Positions 1 through 6,724 of a DNA stretch of 64,000 nt are shown here, one piece after another (the first letter of the stretch is position 1; every line of letters begins with the position of its first letter). The position numbers were made by a program, and so were the translations under genes. This DNA comes from Candidatus Freyarchaeota archaeon. Lineage in GTDB: Archaea; Asgardarchaeota; Jordiarchaeia; Jordiarchaeales; Jordiarchaeaceae. The DNA lies in contig JAUQZE010000002.1 in NCBI GenBank assembly GCA_030587365.1, positions 1 through 64,000 of the forward strand, given 5' to 3'. The notes below the pieces were generated by a model. It saw nothing but the letters and a program-made list of their open reading frames with translations. It searched no databases and was not told the DNA's origin.

Positions 1-189
1 CCACAGGGATTTGACTGGTTCCAGAATCATGCGGGCCATGAACAGGACGCGGCTCGAGAGGCTGATTGAGGGGAGCTTGAATTCTTGGAGCGTGAGTCCT
101 CTCCATACTGTTTCTTTGATCTCCTTGAATCGGGGGAGGTGGTGGAGGTGTTCAGGGTTGGGTCCCTCAAAAACTTCTTCGACTAACAT
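1..189 (-). CDS. N-terminal part of an unidentified protein, cut by the window edge
   Basis: An open frame on the minus strand begins with ATG at 187-189 and stays open for 63 codons to base 1, where the window ends. The peptide starts MLVEEVFEGPNPEHLHHL and ends with a hydrophobic stretch before EPVKSLW. Only a weak GGGG stretch lies just upstream of the start. I do not recognise the family; the natural-looking composition and the absence of stops are the only support. It points away from the gene remnants that follow. Confidence 0.4.
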   Translation of the reverse strand, partial: MLVEEVFEGPNPEHLHHLPRFKEIKETVWRGLTLQEFKLPSISLSSRVLFMARMILEPVKSLW

Positions 190-243
190 ACCCCTATTTA
201 GACAAAAAGAGGTTAGTTAACCTAACTCCCAAAAACATAATTA

Positions 244-417
244 TTACATTGTGCCATCTATCCCCGAGCCAAAGCCTATTAGACTATACTCTTGAAGCTC
301 TTCAGGGTTTATTTGCTGTGGCGTTTTTATTTGTGCATCAAGAACTTTTGCGAAGACTTTAGCGATTTTCTCAGTATTATTGTGATGATATGAAAACAAA
401 ACCAATAGAGATTTCAT
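244..417 (-). pseudogene. Flavodoxin fragment, N-terminal part only
   Basis: The frame reads MKSLLVLFSYHHNNTEKIAK, which matches the first strand and FMN-phosphate loop of flavodoxins (S-Y/H-H-x-N-T-x-K-I/V-A), and continues to LIGFGSGIDG, the end of the second flavodoxin strand. It stops at TAA 244-246 after about 57 residues, whereas family members have about 150. The C-terminal FMN-binding half is absent and not found nearby. An upstream in-frame GTG at 424-426 is possible but gives only three more residues. Interpreted as a truncated, dead gene; the neighbouring remnants support that. Confidence 0.6.
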
Positions 418-478
418 TGGCAACACAACATTCTCTTAAATTTAATTGGAGTAATAAGATTATCGGACTAATAATAAG

Positions 479-742
479 TTACATAACTCCGTCAGGAAAT
501 CCTTTGTATTCGATAACACCTGATTCTTTGAAGAAATCCAACATATCAATGACTGAGCGCATTTCTACAACCTTGTTCTCAACTATACGATAGATGGTAA
601 AAGCCGTCATGGTTACCTTCTTGCCAGTAGGGGCTAATCCAAGATATTCGCCTTTGTGTGTTCCTGCACCTTTGAAACGAATCCACCCCTTGTCGCCTTC
701 AGCGATGATGTCCTCAATCGTTCCATGGAAATCGGGAAAGCC
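479..742 (-). pseudogene. SnoaL-like ester cyclase fragment, C-terminal part only
   Basis: Reading the minus strand from about 742 gives GFPDFHGTIEDIIAEGDKGW, then a GTHKGEYLGLAPTGKK segment, a VIDMLDFF segment and a TAA stop at 479-481. This is the typical C-terminal two thirds of SnoaL-like polyketide-cyclase/ester-cyclase proteins of the NTF2 fold. About 50-60 N-terminal residues and the start codon are missing; the sequence breaks off exactly where the zinc-ribbon remnant of the opposite strand starts (749). It is a rearrangement remnant, not an active gene. Confidence 0.65.
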
Positions 743-748
743 CTTGTA

Positions 749-802
749 TTTAAATGTAAAAAATGTGGGAAAGAGTTTGGTAGATTTATTGGTGAGGGTT
801 AA
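749..802 (+). pseudogene. Fossil of the zinc-ribbon gene's last 18 codons
   Basis: Codons 749-802 read FKCKKCGKEFGRFIGEG and stop. The same tail, FKCKKCGKEFGRFVGRD, ends the complete zinc-ribbon gene at 6065-6286 (its last 18 codons are 6233-6286). In both places the next gene is the SCP2-domain gene on the opposite strand. The fragment therefore marks one edge of the duplication that created the two SCP2-UroD pairs. No start codon or upstream half remains. Confidence 0.75.
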
Positions 803-807
803 CGTAG

Positions 808-1200
808 TTATTTTTTGTGCCTAGGATCCCCAGGCGGATAATAGGGCTCGTAGGAATCATAGGTTTGGTATTGCTGTAGAACCACAACGTCACCCTTGAC
901 TTGCATTTCTCCGGAAAAGTACTTATCAGCTAGACTCACTTCCTTCGTATGATGACCAACCCAGTCATCGCTAGACATATAGACAACAGCAGTAGCTTCT
1001 GGCGGTTTCCCAGTCACTATCTTTGAATCTCCAAGAATGCCGTCTTTTTCAAATTTATACCAGTATCCGCGGTTCAGGTCTTTCAGCCACATTACCACCG
1101 TGAAGGGGCTCCATCCCTCACCGAGACCCTCCTTATCTATACCTTTAATTCTTTTAACACCAAAATTGAAACAGGCGTCTGAATCCTCTGCAGTCGCCAA
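808..1200 (-). CDS. SCP2 sterol-binding-domain protein, copy A
   Basis: A stand-alone SCP2 domain of 130 residues. The family signature GEMQVKGDVVVL lies near residues 97-108, preceded by the KDLNRGYWYKFEKDG strand pair typical of SCP2 folds. SCP2 domains form a hydrophobic pocket for lipids or acyl groups; no signal peptide is seen, so it should be cytoplasmic. The start is TTG at 1198-1200, chosen because a strong AGGAGGTG site sits seven bases upstream. It lies directly downstream of the UroD-fold methyltransferase (66-bp gap), likely in one transcript. The same pair recurs at 6296-8101, so the partnership is conserved. The substrate is unknown; a role as a ligand-binding partner of the methyltransferase is inference. 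Confidence 0.85.
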   Translation of the reverse strand: MATAEDSDACFNFGVKRIKGIDKEGLGEGWSPFTVVMWLKDLNRGYWYKFEKDGILGDSKIVTGKPPEATAVVYMSSDDWVGHHTKEVSLADKYFSGEMQVKGDVVVLQQYQTYDSYEPYYPPGDPRHKK

Positions 1201-1266
1201 GGTTTCACCTCCTAAGCCACATTCTCTAAACTATTAAGTTACACAAACGTCACTATTCAACTGGTT

Positions 1267-2643
1267 CTAGGACTGCTCCCAGCCATTGGGATAGGAGCCA
1301 TACTTTTTGCAGGCGTCAACCCAAGCTTGGTAGTTTTCCATTGAAATCCAATAATCAGAGGGGCCGGGATTCCAATACTTACTCTTAGGATCGGAGCATG
1401 CGATATTGTATCTCTCCTTTTCGTAAGCAGCGATTACGCTTTGAGGGCCGGCTTTGATTTTGTCCCAGTCGGGGAAGTCGAACCACATCTTATCATAGTG
1501 GAGACATGTTTTGAGAGCTTCGTCTATCGGCCACACATGGTCACTGCCTATGAGATAGGCATACTTGCCATGGGCCTGAAGCAATATGTCCGCATGGCGT
1601 CTCAAGTCTCCGCCCGTAATCAACGTTCCTCCCGGTGGCCAATGAACCTCCTTACAAAGGTCCACATGATACGGAATAAGATCCGCGGTCATATCAGTAC
1701 CCATAACGTTCAGCCCATCGCAGAAGAACATAATGTCCGTGCCGGCGTCTCTTACCGCTCTGTGGTGTCTTATACAGAATCTGAGCGCTTCCCTCATACA
1801 CATGTGCAACCACTCAGGGTTACGCTTATACATAAGAGCCCTTTCTCTATGGCCTAACGTTGGTCCTATGGCTGCTCCTGCGGTGGAAAGGGGTCCCACA
1901 CAAGTATTCGTCATAAGGGGCTGAACACCCCAGAGTCCCGCTCTTCTAAGATACTCTTTAATGACTTTGATCTCCCATAGTTGCATGGGGTACGCTCCGT
2001 AATCCGCCTCAGGCACTTTGTGTGAAAGAAATGGGGCGGTTCTGAAGGGTAACCAAGGTACCTGGAACCCTGTTTCCATTGCTCCGGCGCTCCTGCATAC
2101 TGGAGCTGATGTTTCCTTAAGATAGACGTGGCCGCCGTACTCGGCTTCAGAGTAAGTAATTTTATGGATGAATATTATGTCTGTTGCGAATTTTGCTACT
2201 GCCATATTTGATGCTAAAACGTGTAGCTTGGGATACTTGTGAAAGTCAGCGCTCTTTAATATTACTCCGTATGCGTCTAGTATTCTGGGAGCGTTTGTTG
2301 CCATGGCGTAAAGGCCACCCAAAAGCGGACAGCGGTCTCTCTCGACACCGTAAGCAGTCGCCCAATACCGGTCCATTGGGGTCATTTTCTCCTTAGCTAT
2401 GTTCTCCTGCATCTTAAGCATTATTCGCTCCATTATGACCTGCTCTTCCTCCGACCACTCAGGAGGCTTAAAATTCCAGTACCACTCAGGGATCTTGAGT
2501 TTTTCGTATATTTCCCATTCGCTGTAGGCGTAATCGCACCAGGGAGATGCCTTCTTCCCACCGGCTTCGGTTGGCTTCTCGGAGACGGTGGTGTATGGCT
2601 CGGGTTTCTTATACCAGGATAAGTATTCTTCACCTTCGGGCAT
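1267..2643 (-). CDS. Uroporphyrinogen-decarboxylase-fold corrinoid methyltransferase, copy A
   Basis: A 458-residue member of the UroD superfamily, which includes MtaA/MtbA and other corrinoid methyltransferases. Recognisable parts are the helix-strand unit ending AVRDAGTDIMFFCDG (about residues 295-310) and the late IGSDHVWPIDEALK segment. It has a roughly 100-residue N-terminal extension rich in W, Y and E. The HxC zinc motif expected on the strand after PYHVDLCKEVHWPPGG is replaced by LITGGD, so the standard thiol-binding zinc site of MtaA/MtbA is not apparent. Start ATG has GAGGTG eight bases upstream. It stops with TAG. Copy B at 6725-8101 has the same length and is plainly a duplicate. 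Likely role: methyl transfer between a donor and the corrinoid protein at 8123-8770. Confidence 0.8.
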   Translation of the reverse strand: MPEGEEYLSWYKKPEPYTTVSEKPTEAGGKKASPWCDYAYSEWEIYEKLKIPEWYWNFKPPEWSEEEQVIMERIMLKMQENIAKEKMTPMDRYWATAYGVERDRCPLLGGLYAMATNAPRILDAYGVILKSADFHKYPKLHVLASNMAVAKFATDIIFIHKITYSEAEYGGHVYLKETSAPVCRSAGAMETGFQVPWLPFRTAPFLSHKVPEADYGAYPMQLWEIKVIKEYLRRAGLWGVQPLMTNTCVGPLSTAGAAIGPTLGHRERALMYKRNPEWLHMCMREALRFCIRHHRAVRDAGTDIMFFCDGLNVMGTDMTADLIPYHVDLCKEVHWPPGGTLITGGDLRRHADILLQAHGKYAYLIGSDHVWPIDEALKTCLHYDKMWFDFPDWDKIKAGPQSVIAAYEKERYNIACSDPKSKYWNPGPSDYWISMENYQAWVDACKKYGSYPNGWEQS

Positions 2644-2874
2644 TTCTCTACACCTCTATTTATTAATGTTGGTGCTTGGGATGGCTTCTCGATTATTTAT
2701 TCTTTTGGAATTGCATCCCTTGCAATTTTTCATTTATATTTTCGTTTAACTTTCACTTAAATTTTATTATTATAAAAATAATTTTCCTATAAACATTTTT
2801 TGACCTAATATAAAAACATCTGGCTTTGGTATTCAAGAAGTAAGAATTGGAAACGTTTATAACGAACATAGCCT

Positions 2875-2887
2875 TTTAAATATAAAA
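2875..2887 (+). promoter_or_regulatory. TATA box for the radical SAM gene, in the 2644-2968 divergent spacer
   Basis: The 325-bp spacer between UroD copy A (minus) and the radical SAM gene (plus) is very AT-rich. TTTAAATATAAAA at 2875-2887 fits an archaeal TATA box, placing transcription start near 2910. GGAGGG at 2919-2924 then precedes an ATG (2937-2939) in another frame, opening a short leader frame of about 35 codons that overlaps the main start. Nothing else was recognised in the spacer. Confidence 0.4.
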
Positions 2888-2968
2888 CACTATAATTAAC
2901 CGTCTTATTATTACTATGGAGGGTGTTTGTTTATTAATGGAAACAAAGGCAATTAAACCTATCCCGAA

Positions 2969-4552
2969 GTGGCACCCACGCATACGGGTAAGGATCTTTC
3001 CCGATATCTCGTTGAAAAGCACCCTGTTCGGGAACCGCCCTATCAGACTAAGTCAATTTGTCCCTTGTGCAAACTCGAAGATGAAATAGTGACGGTTATA
3101 GATGCTACGGTCTACGAGGAAGACGGCAGGGTTATGATGAAGAAGACCTGCGACAAGCACGGTGAGTTTGTAGATGTGTATTGGTCTGACGCGGAGATGT
3201 TCAAACGTGTTATGCCCTACTGGTATAAGACGGTGGGTCTTGACAACCCAAGGACTAAGACTGTTGAGGGCTGTCCAAAGGACTGCGGCCAGTGTCCCAA
3301 TCACAAGTCGCACACCGCTCTGGCTATAATTGATGTAACCAATAGATGTAATTTGAGTTGTCCAATCTGCTTTGCCAATGCGGGCGAGTCCGGAACCGTT
3401 TATGAGCCGACTCCGGAAGAAGTGCTTGATATGATGAAGAATCTCCGGCGCAACCTACCAGTGCCTTGCCCAAGCATCCAGTTCGCGGGTGGTGAACCTA
3501 CACTCAGTGAGAACCTGCTCCAATACGTTAATTGGGCTAAAGAACTAGGTTTCAATCATATTATGATTGCTACCAACGGAATTAGGATGGCCAAGAGTGC
3601 CGATTACATACGTGAGCTTGTGGAAGCTGGTCTAAACACTATATATCTCCAGTTTGATGGCGTAACAGCTGAACCCTACTTGGCAGCTAGAGACGCGGAT
3701 CTGAGACCTATTAAGCAGAAGGTACTGGATAACTGTAAGGAAGCGGGTCTGGATGGCGTCATATTAGTACCAACAATTATAAAGGGAGTTAACGACGACC
3801 AAGTGGGGGCGATGATTCAGTTTGCATTGGAGAATCGAGACATTGTTCGATGCGTCAACTTTCAGCCCGTAAGTATTACTGGCCGAATCGACCACGAAAA
3901 ACTCGGTAAGATGCGTATCACTATACCGGAAGTAGTTCATCTTATTGAAGAGCAGACCCTCGGTAGGATCAAGGCAACGGACTGGTATACCATTCCTTCA
4001 ATGGTGTTGCTTGGAAGAGCGTTGGGGCTTATTAAAGGTAGTCCCGAGCTTGAGCTAAGTGCACACTTTGCGTGCGGTATGGCAAGTTTCTTGTTTCTTA
4101 AAGAGGATGGTTCCTATTACCCGATTACTGAGGTTATTGATATAGATAAAATCTTGAAGGTTCTGGGGGACATATGCAATCTCTACGCCGAGGGAAAGCG
4201 GTTTGCAGGTGTACGTGCTAAACTTAAACTCGCGGGTTCCCTCAGGCATATCAAGAAGAAGGGATTGATTAAGGATCTTACCTCAATGTTCCTAAAAAGA
4301 GGTAGCTATAGTTCACTAAGAGACTTTATGCACAACATAATTATGCTGGGGATGATGCATTTTATGGATCCGTACAATATTGACTTGGAGCGAGTCCAGT
4401 ACTGTGACATAAATTATCCTACTCCGGACGGCAGAATAATTCCCTTTTGTACTTACAATAATATTTATAGACAACAGGTGGAGGACAGATTCGGCAAGGC
4501 ACTAGAAGAGTGGCGTGTGGAGAAGAAGGCTGCACCCCCATTCAATTTATAG
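2969..4552 (+). CDS. Radical SAM protein of the tetraether synthase (Tes/MJ0619) family
   Basis: A 527-residue radical SAM enzyme. The SAM-cluster motif CNLSCPIC is at residues 127-134. Before it lie a zinc-like pair CPLC (31-34) and the family block CPKDCGQCPNHKSHT (102-116). Near the C-terminus HFMDPYNIDLERVQYC and PDGRIIPFCTYN provide further cysteines. This arrangement matches the MJ0619/Tes family, members of which join lipid tails to make archaeal tetraethers; other members may do different radical alkylations. The start is uncertain: GTG 2969 follows an in-frame TAA at 2954, lacks a good ribosome site, and is overlapped by an SD-led ATG in another frame. Adjacent to methyltransferase genes, so a methyl-related role cannot be excluded. 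Confidence 0.75.
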   Translation: MAPTHTGKDLSRYLVEKHPVREPPYQTKSICPLCKLEDEIVTVIDATVYEEDGRVMMKKTCDKHGEFVDVYWSDAEMFKRVMPYWYKTVGLDNPRTKTVEGCPKDCGQCPNHKSHTALAIIDVTNRCNLSCPICFANAGESGTVYEPTPEEVLDMMKNLRRNLPVPCPSIQFAGGEPTLSENLLQYVNWAKELGFNHIMIATNGIRMAKSADYIRELVEAGLNTIYLQFDGVTAEPYLAARDADLRPIKQKVLDNCKEAGLDGVILVPTIIKGVNDDQVGAMIQFALENRDIVRCVNFQPVSITGRIDHEKLGKMRITIPEVVHLIEEQTLGRIKATDWYTIPSMVLLGRALGLIKGSPELELSAHFACGMASFLFLKEDGSYYPITEVIDIDKILKVLGDICNLYAEGKRFAGVRAKLKLAGSLRHIKKKGLIKDLTSMFLKRGSYSSLRDFMHNIIMLGMMHFMDPYNIDLERVQYCDINYPTPDGRIIPFCTYNNIYRQQVEDRFGKALEEWRVEKKAAPPFNL

Positions 4553-4567
4553 TCAATAGTGACTAAG

Positions 4568-4577
4568 CTTATATAAT
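4568..4577 (+). promoter_or_regulatory. TATA box for the nuclease-like gene
   Basis: CTTATATAAT lies 33-42 bases upstream of the ATG at 4610, the usual archaeal spacing for a short leader. It sits right after the radical SAM gene's stop, so the next gene probably has its own promoter. Confidence 0.4.
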
Positions 4578-4609
4578 GAAATTAAGGTAAGATTGGTTGG
4601 GGTTGCAGA

Positions 4610-5074
4610 ATGTCTTTCAAAGATTTTTCTAAATATTTCGCTGAGAAGTCGAAGGGTAAGGATCAGGTTCAAAAGATAGTTGAGATGCTGGAAGTAGAGT
4701 TGAGTAAGGGGGTAAAAGACTTCGTGGATGAGGATGATTTGAAGGATTGGGTTAGAGACATTTGCTTATCCTTTGATTCTACTCTCTTACGTGACCAGAT
4801 TATACAAGGTTATATGGGTGCCCATAATGTGGATTTCATTCTCTTGGGGGGGTCACTGGCTATGGAGGTAAAACTGGTCAGAAATGAAGAGGATTTACAA
4901 GGAGCAGTGACCGCAATAATTTCTCACATTCCAGCTTTCAGCAGCTTATGTAGAAATGTTCTTTTTTTGGTATACGACAGCGGCGGGGTTATGGAAAATC
5001 CTGATGAGTTTAAAAGAAGCATTGAGAGTAGATCCGATAACGTAACAATGCTGGTAATAAAAGGGATGGGTTAA
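4610..5074 (+). CDS. PD-(D/E)xK nuclease-like protein
   Basis: A 154-residue protein whose centre reads GAHNVDFILLGGSLAMEVKL (about residues 70-89). An aspartate (D75) followed 11 residues later by E-V-K (86-88) at the end of a beta strand is the signature of the PD-(D/E)xK nuclease fold. The N-terminal 60 residues are helical and charged. It may be a DNA-cleaving or DNA-repair protein, or a degenerate member; the fold call is from the motif only. It has its own TATA box and no operon partner. Target and cofactor are unknown. Confidence 0.5.
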   Translation: MSFKDFSKYFAEKSKGKDQVQKIVEMLEVELSKGVKDFVDEDDLKDWVRDICLSFDSTLLRDQIIQGYMGAHNVDFILLGGSLAMEVKLVRNEEDLQGAVTAIISHIPAFSSLCRNVLFLVYDSGGVMENPDEFKRSIESRSDNVTMLVIKGMG

Positions 5075-5122
5075 TGTTTTAGAATATCCAAAAAAGAGGA
5101 GGTTTTTGATAAGTTAAGGTTA

Positions 5123-5638
5123 TCACGTTTCCTCAATGGTGTATCCTTGCTTTGCTTGTTCTGTGAGTCCCTCGTCTTCCGAGTACTCGATTATATCTTT
5201 AATAACCCACTTTACTGCTTCTTCGCCGGTTAGAAGATTTTTTATTTCCTTTTCGTAATTCGCTGGTTTCAGAATAAGGAACCAACCATCTGTGTAAGGA
5301 TTTCTAATATTATGGGGTGGAGAGGACACTCTATCCGGATTAACTTTGACAATGGTTCCGGCTAATGGTGCATAGAAAGGTCCAATATACTTTGCGGTTT
5401 CAAGAAGTCCGTAGGGTTGGTCCTGTTTGAGTTGCGTTCCTGTGGGGGGAAGTTCAATGAGGTATGGTAGGGGATGAGAAATGGTGGTAATCATTATGGG
5501 TATGGCACCGTAGTAGTCCAAGCCTATCTGGAGATTTCCGTCGTCCATTTTTTTAACCCAAGTATGGCCACGTTTAATGTGCGAATAGTGTAGATTTAGA
5601 GGGAAGAACATTTCTCCTATTTTTGCGACTTTGGCCAT
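5123..5638 (-). CDS. gcvH: GcvH-like lipoyl-carrier protein
   Basis: A 171-residue protein with the glycine-cleavage H-protein layout. HTWVKKMDDGNLQIGLDYYG (25-44) matches the H-protein opening, ETAKYIG (80-86) carries the lipoyl lysine K83, and FYAPLAGTIVKVN followed by YTDGWFLILKP completes the domain. The C-terminus is about 40 residues longer than usual. No P- or T-protein gene is nearby. In some organisms GcvH-like proteins (LbpA) serve sulfur-oxidising heterodisulfide-reductase-like systems, and DsrE-type genes are present in this window, but that link is inference. ATG start; a small zinc-ribbon gene lies upstream on the same strand. Confidence 0.75.
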   Translation of the reverse strand: MAKVAKIGEMFFPLNLHYSHIKRGHTWVKKMDDGNLQIGLDYYGAIPIMITTISHPLPYLIELPPTGTQLKQDQPYGLLETAKYIGPFYAPLAGTIVKVNPDRVSSPPHNIRNPYTDGWFLILKPANYEKEIKNLLTGEEAVKWVIKDIIEYSEDEGLTEQAKQGYTIEET

Positions 5639-5705
5639 TCCAATCCCTGAGTAGACTTATTTTGTAAACCCTTTCGGTATTATTCCCTTTATCTCTACTT
5701 CCCTT

Positions 5706-5885
5706 TTAGTGTGGTCGGGTAGTATAGTCAAGTTCTCTGAAATAAAATTCCGTATATCCGCAATTGAGGCAAACATATGCGTCAGCTGGGAAATTTCTTC
5801 CTACCTCAAGTATTGAGGGTACTGAGACTTCCTTCATCTGGATTTTTTCAGATTTGCATTTTGCGCATTTCGCTACTTTAGCCAT
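5706..5885 (-). CDS. Small two-CxxC zinc-ribbon protein
   Basis: Fifty-nine residues beginning MAKVAKCAKCKSEKIQMKEV and containing a second CLNC pair, a classic zinc ribbon. The ATG at 5883-5885 was chosen over an upstream in-frame start because GAGGTG lies nine bases before it. The opening MAKVAK equals the start of the GcvH-like protein just downstream (67 bp gap), hinting at co-expression or a shared leader. Function unknown; such ribbons bind nucleic acids or proteins. Confidence 0.65.
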   Translation of the reverse strand: MAKVAKCAKCKSEKIQMKEVSVPSILEVGRNFPADAYVCLNCGYTEFYFRELDYTTRPH

Positions 5886-5943
5886 GTAGAACCACACCTC
5901 TTTTTGAAATTTTTAGGCTCTAATTCACAAAATAAATTTGGCT

Positions 5944-5956
5944 TTTATATACTTTT
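5944..5956. promoter_or_regulatory. Near-palindromic TATA box between divergent zinc-ribbon genes
   Basis: TTTTATATACTTT in an AT-rich spacer reads as a TATA box on both strands. It is suitably placed to drive the minus-strand zinc-ribbon/GcvH pair and possibly the plus-strand zinc-ribbon gene. Confidence 0.35.
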
Positions 5957-6064
5957 CATTAACAATATATATTAGCTTTTCTACATTTTTAAGGAGAAAA
6001 ATTTGGTTTAATTCATTGAAAAAAATGTTTCGATAGGTTTCCAACAAGTCTGGTGGTGAGTTGT

Positions 6065-6286
6065 GTGCCCTTTGAACCGGAAGAAAAAGAACCATCTGGG
6101 AGTGATTCTGATGCTTTGTTTCCGCCGAGAGGTCCCGAATTTGATATCAGTCGGTTTCGGTGCCAGCATTGCGGCTCTTTTTCCGTGGAGGCTTTGAGGG
6201 ATGAGCCGGTGGTATCGGGGATTTTTCGGATTTTTAAATGTAAAAAATGTGGGAAGGAGTTTGGTAGATTCGTTGGTAGGGATTAG
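6065..6286 (+). CDS. Zinc-ribbon protein (parent of the fossil at 749-802)
   Basis: About 73 residues with an acidic, proline-containing N-terminus and two CxxC pairs, CQHC and CKKC, spaced for a zinc ribbon. The start is taken as GTG 6065 because GGTGAG sits five bases upstream; an in-frame GTG at 6053 would add four residues. It converges on SCP2 copy B, with nine bases between the stop codons. Its last 18 codons were copied with the SCP2-UroD block to 749-802. Function unknown. Confidence 0.6.
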   Translation: MPFEPEEKEPSGSDSDALFPPRGPEFDISRFRCQHCGSFSVEALRDEPVVSGIFRIFKCKKCGKEFGRFVGRD

Positions 6287-6295
6287 TTAGCGAAG

Positions 6296-6691
6296 TTATT
6301 TTTTGTATTTGGGGTGTCCCGGTGGGTAATAGGGTTCGTAGGACGCGAAGGTTTTGTATTGTTGTAGAACCGCGACGTCGCCTTTGATTTGCATTTCTCC
6401 AGAATAGTATTTCTCCTGTAAGTCCACTTCTTTTGTGTGCTGGCCGACCCAATCATCGCTGTTCATTATGATGACGGCGTTGATGCCTGTTGGTTCCTTG
6501 GTCACTATTTCTGTGCTTTCGAGTATGCCATCCTTTTTAAATGTAAACAGGTATCCCCGTTTCAGGTCTCTCATCCAGAAACACATTTTGAAGGGTTCCC
6601 ATCCTTCACCATATCCTTCCTCAGCCATAGCCTTGATTCTTTTAGCGCTGTGCTGATAACACGCATCAGCCATTTCTGCGGTAGCCACCAT
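6296..6691 (-). CDS. SCP2 sterol-binding-domain protein, copy B
   Basis: A 131-residue SCP2 domain, clearly the sister of the protein at 808-1200 (same length and motif, GEMQIKGDVAVL). ATG start with GAGGTG a few bases upstream. It is the last gene of the minus-strand run corrinoid protein - UroD-fold methyltransferase - SCP2, with a 33-bp gap to the methyltransferase. That the SCP2-UroD order is kept in both copies argues that the two proteins act together. A pocket for a hydrophobic methyl donor, or delivery of a lipid-like substrate, is a hypothesis only. Confidence 0.85.
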   Translation of the reverse strand: MVATAEMADACYQHSAKRIKAMAEEGYGEGWEPFKMCFWMRDLKRGYLFTFKKDGILESTEIVTKEPTGINAVIIMNSDDWVGQHTKEVDLQEKYYSGEMQIKGDVAVLQQYKTFASYEPYYPPGHPKYKK

Positions 6692-6724
6692 ATTTCACCT
6701 CGCTCGTAGGAGCTATCCTAATTT

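Noticed and set aside
1441-1857. Long plus-strand frame inside UroD copy A
   Set aside because: Antisense shadow of a strongly conserved gene; a similar shadow occurs in copy B because the coding strand is conserved.
2937-3043. ATG with good ribosome site in another frame before the radical SAM gene
   Set aside because: Not called as a gene: the peptide has no family features. It is noted as a possible leader or a sign that the main start is misread.
5123-5638. Biotin/lipoyl carrier of an acyl-CoA carboxylase
   Set aside because: Length and the HTWVKK / YTDGW motifs fit GcvH, and there is no biotin A-M-K-M motif.
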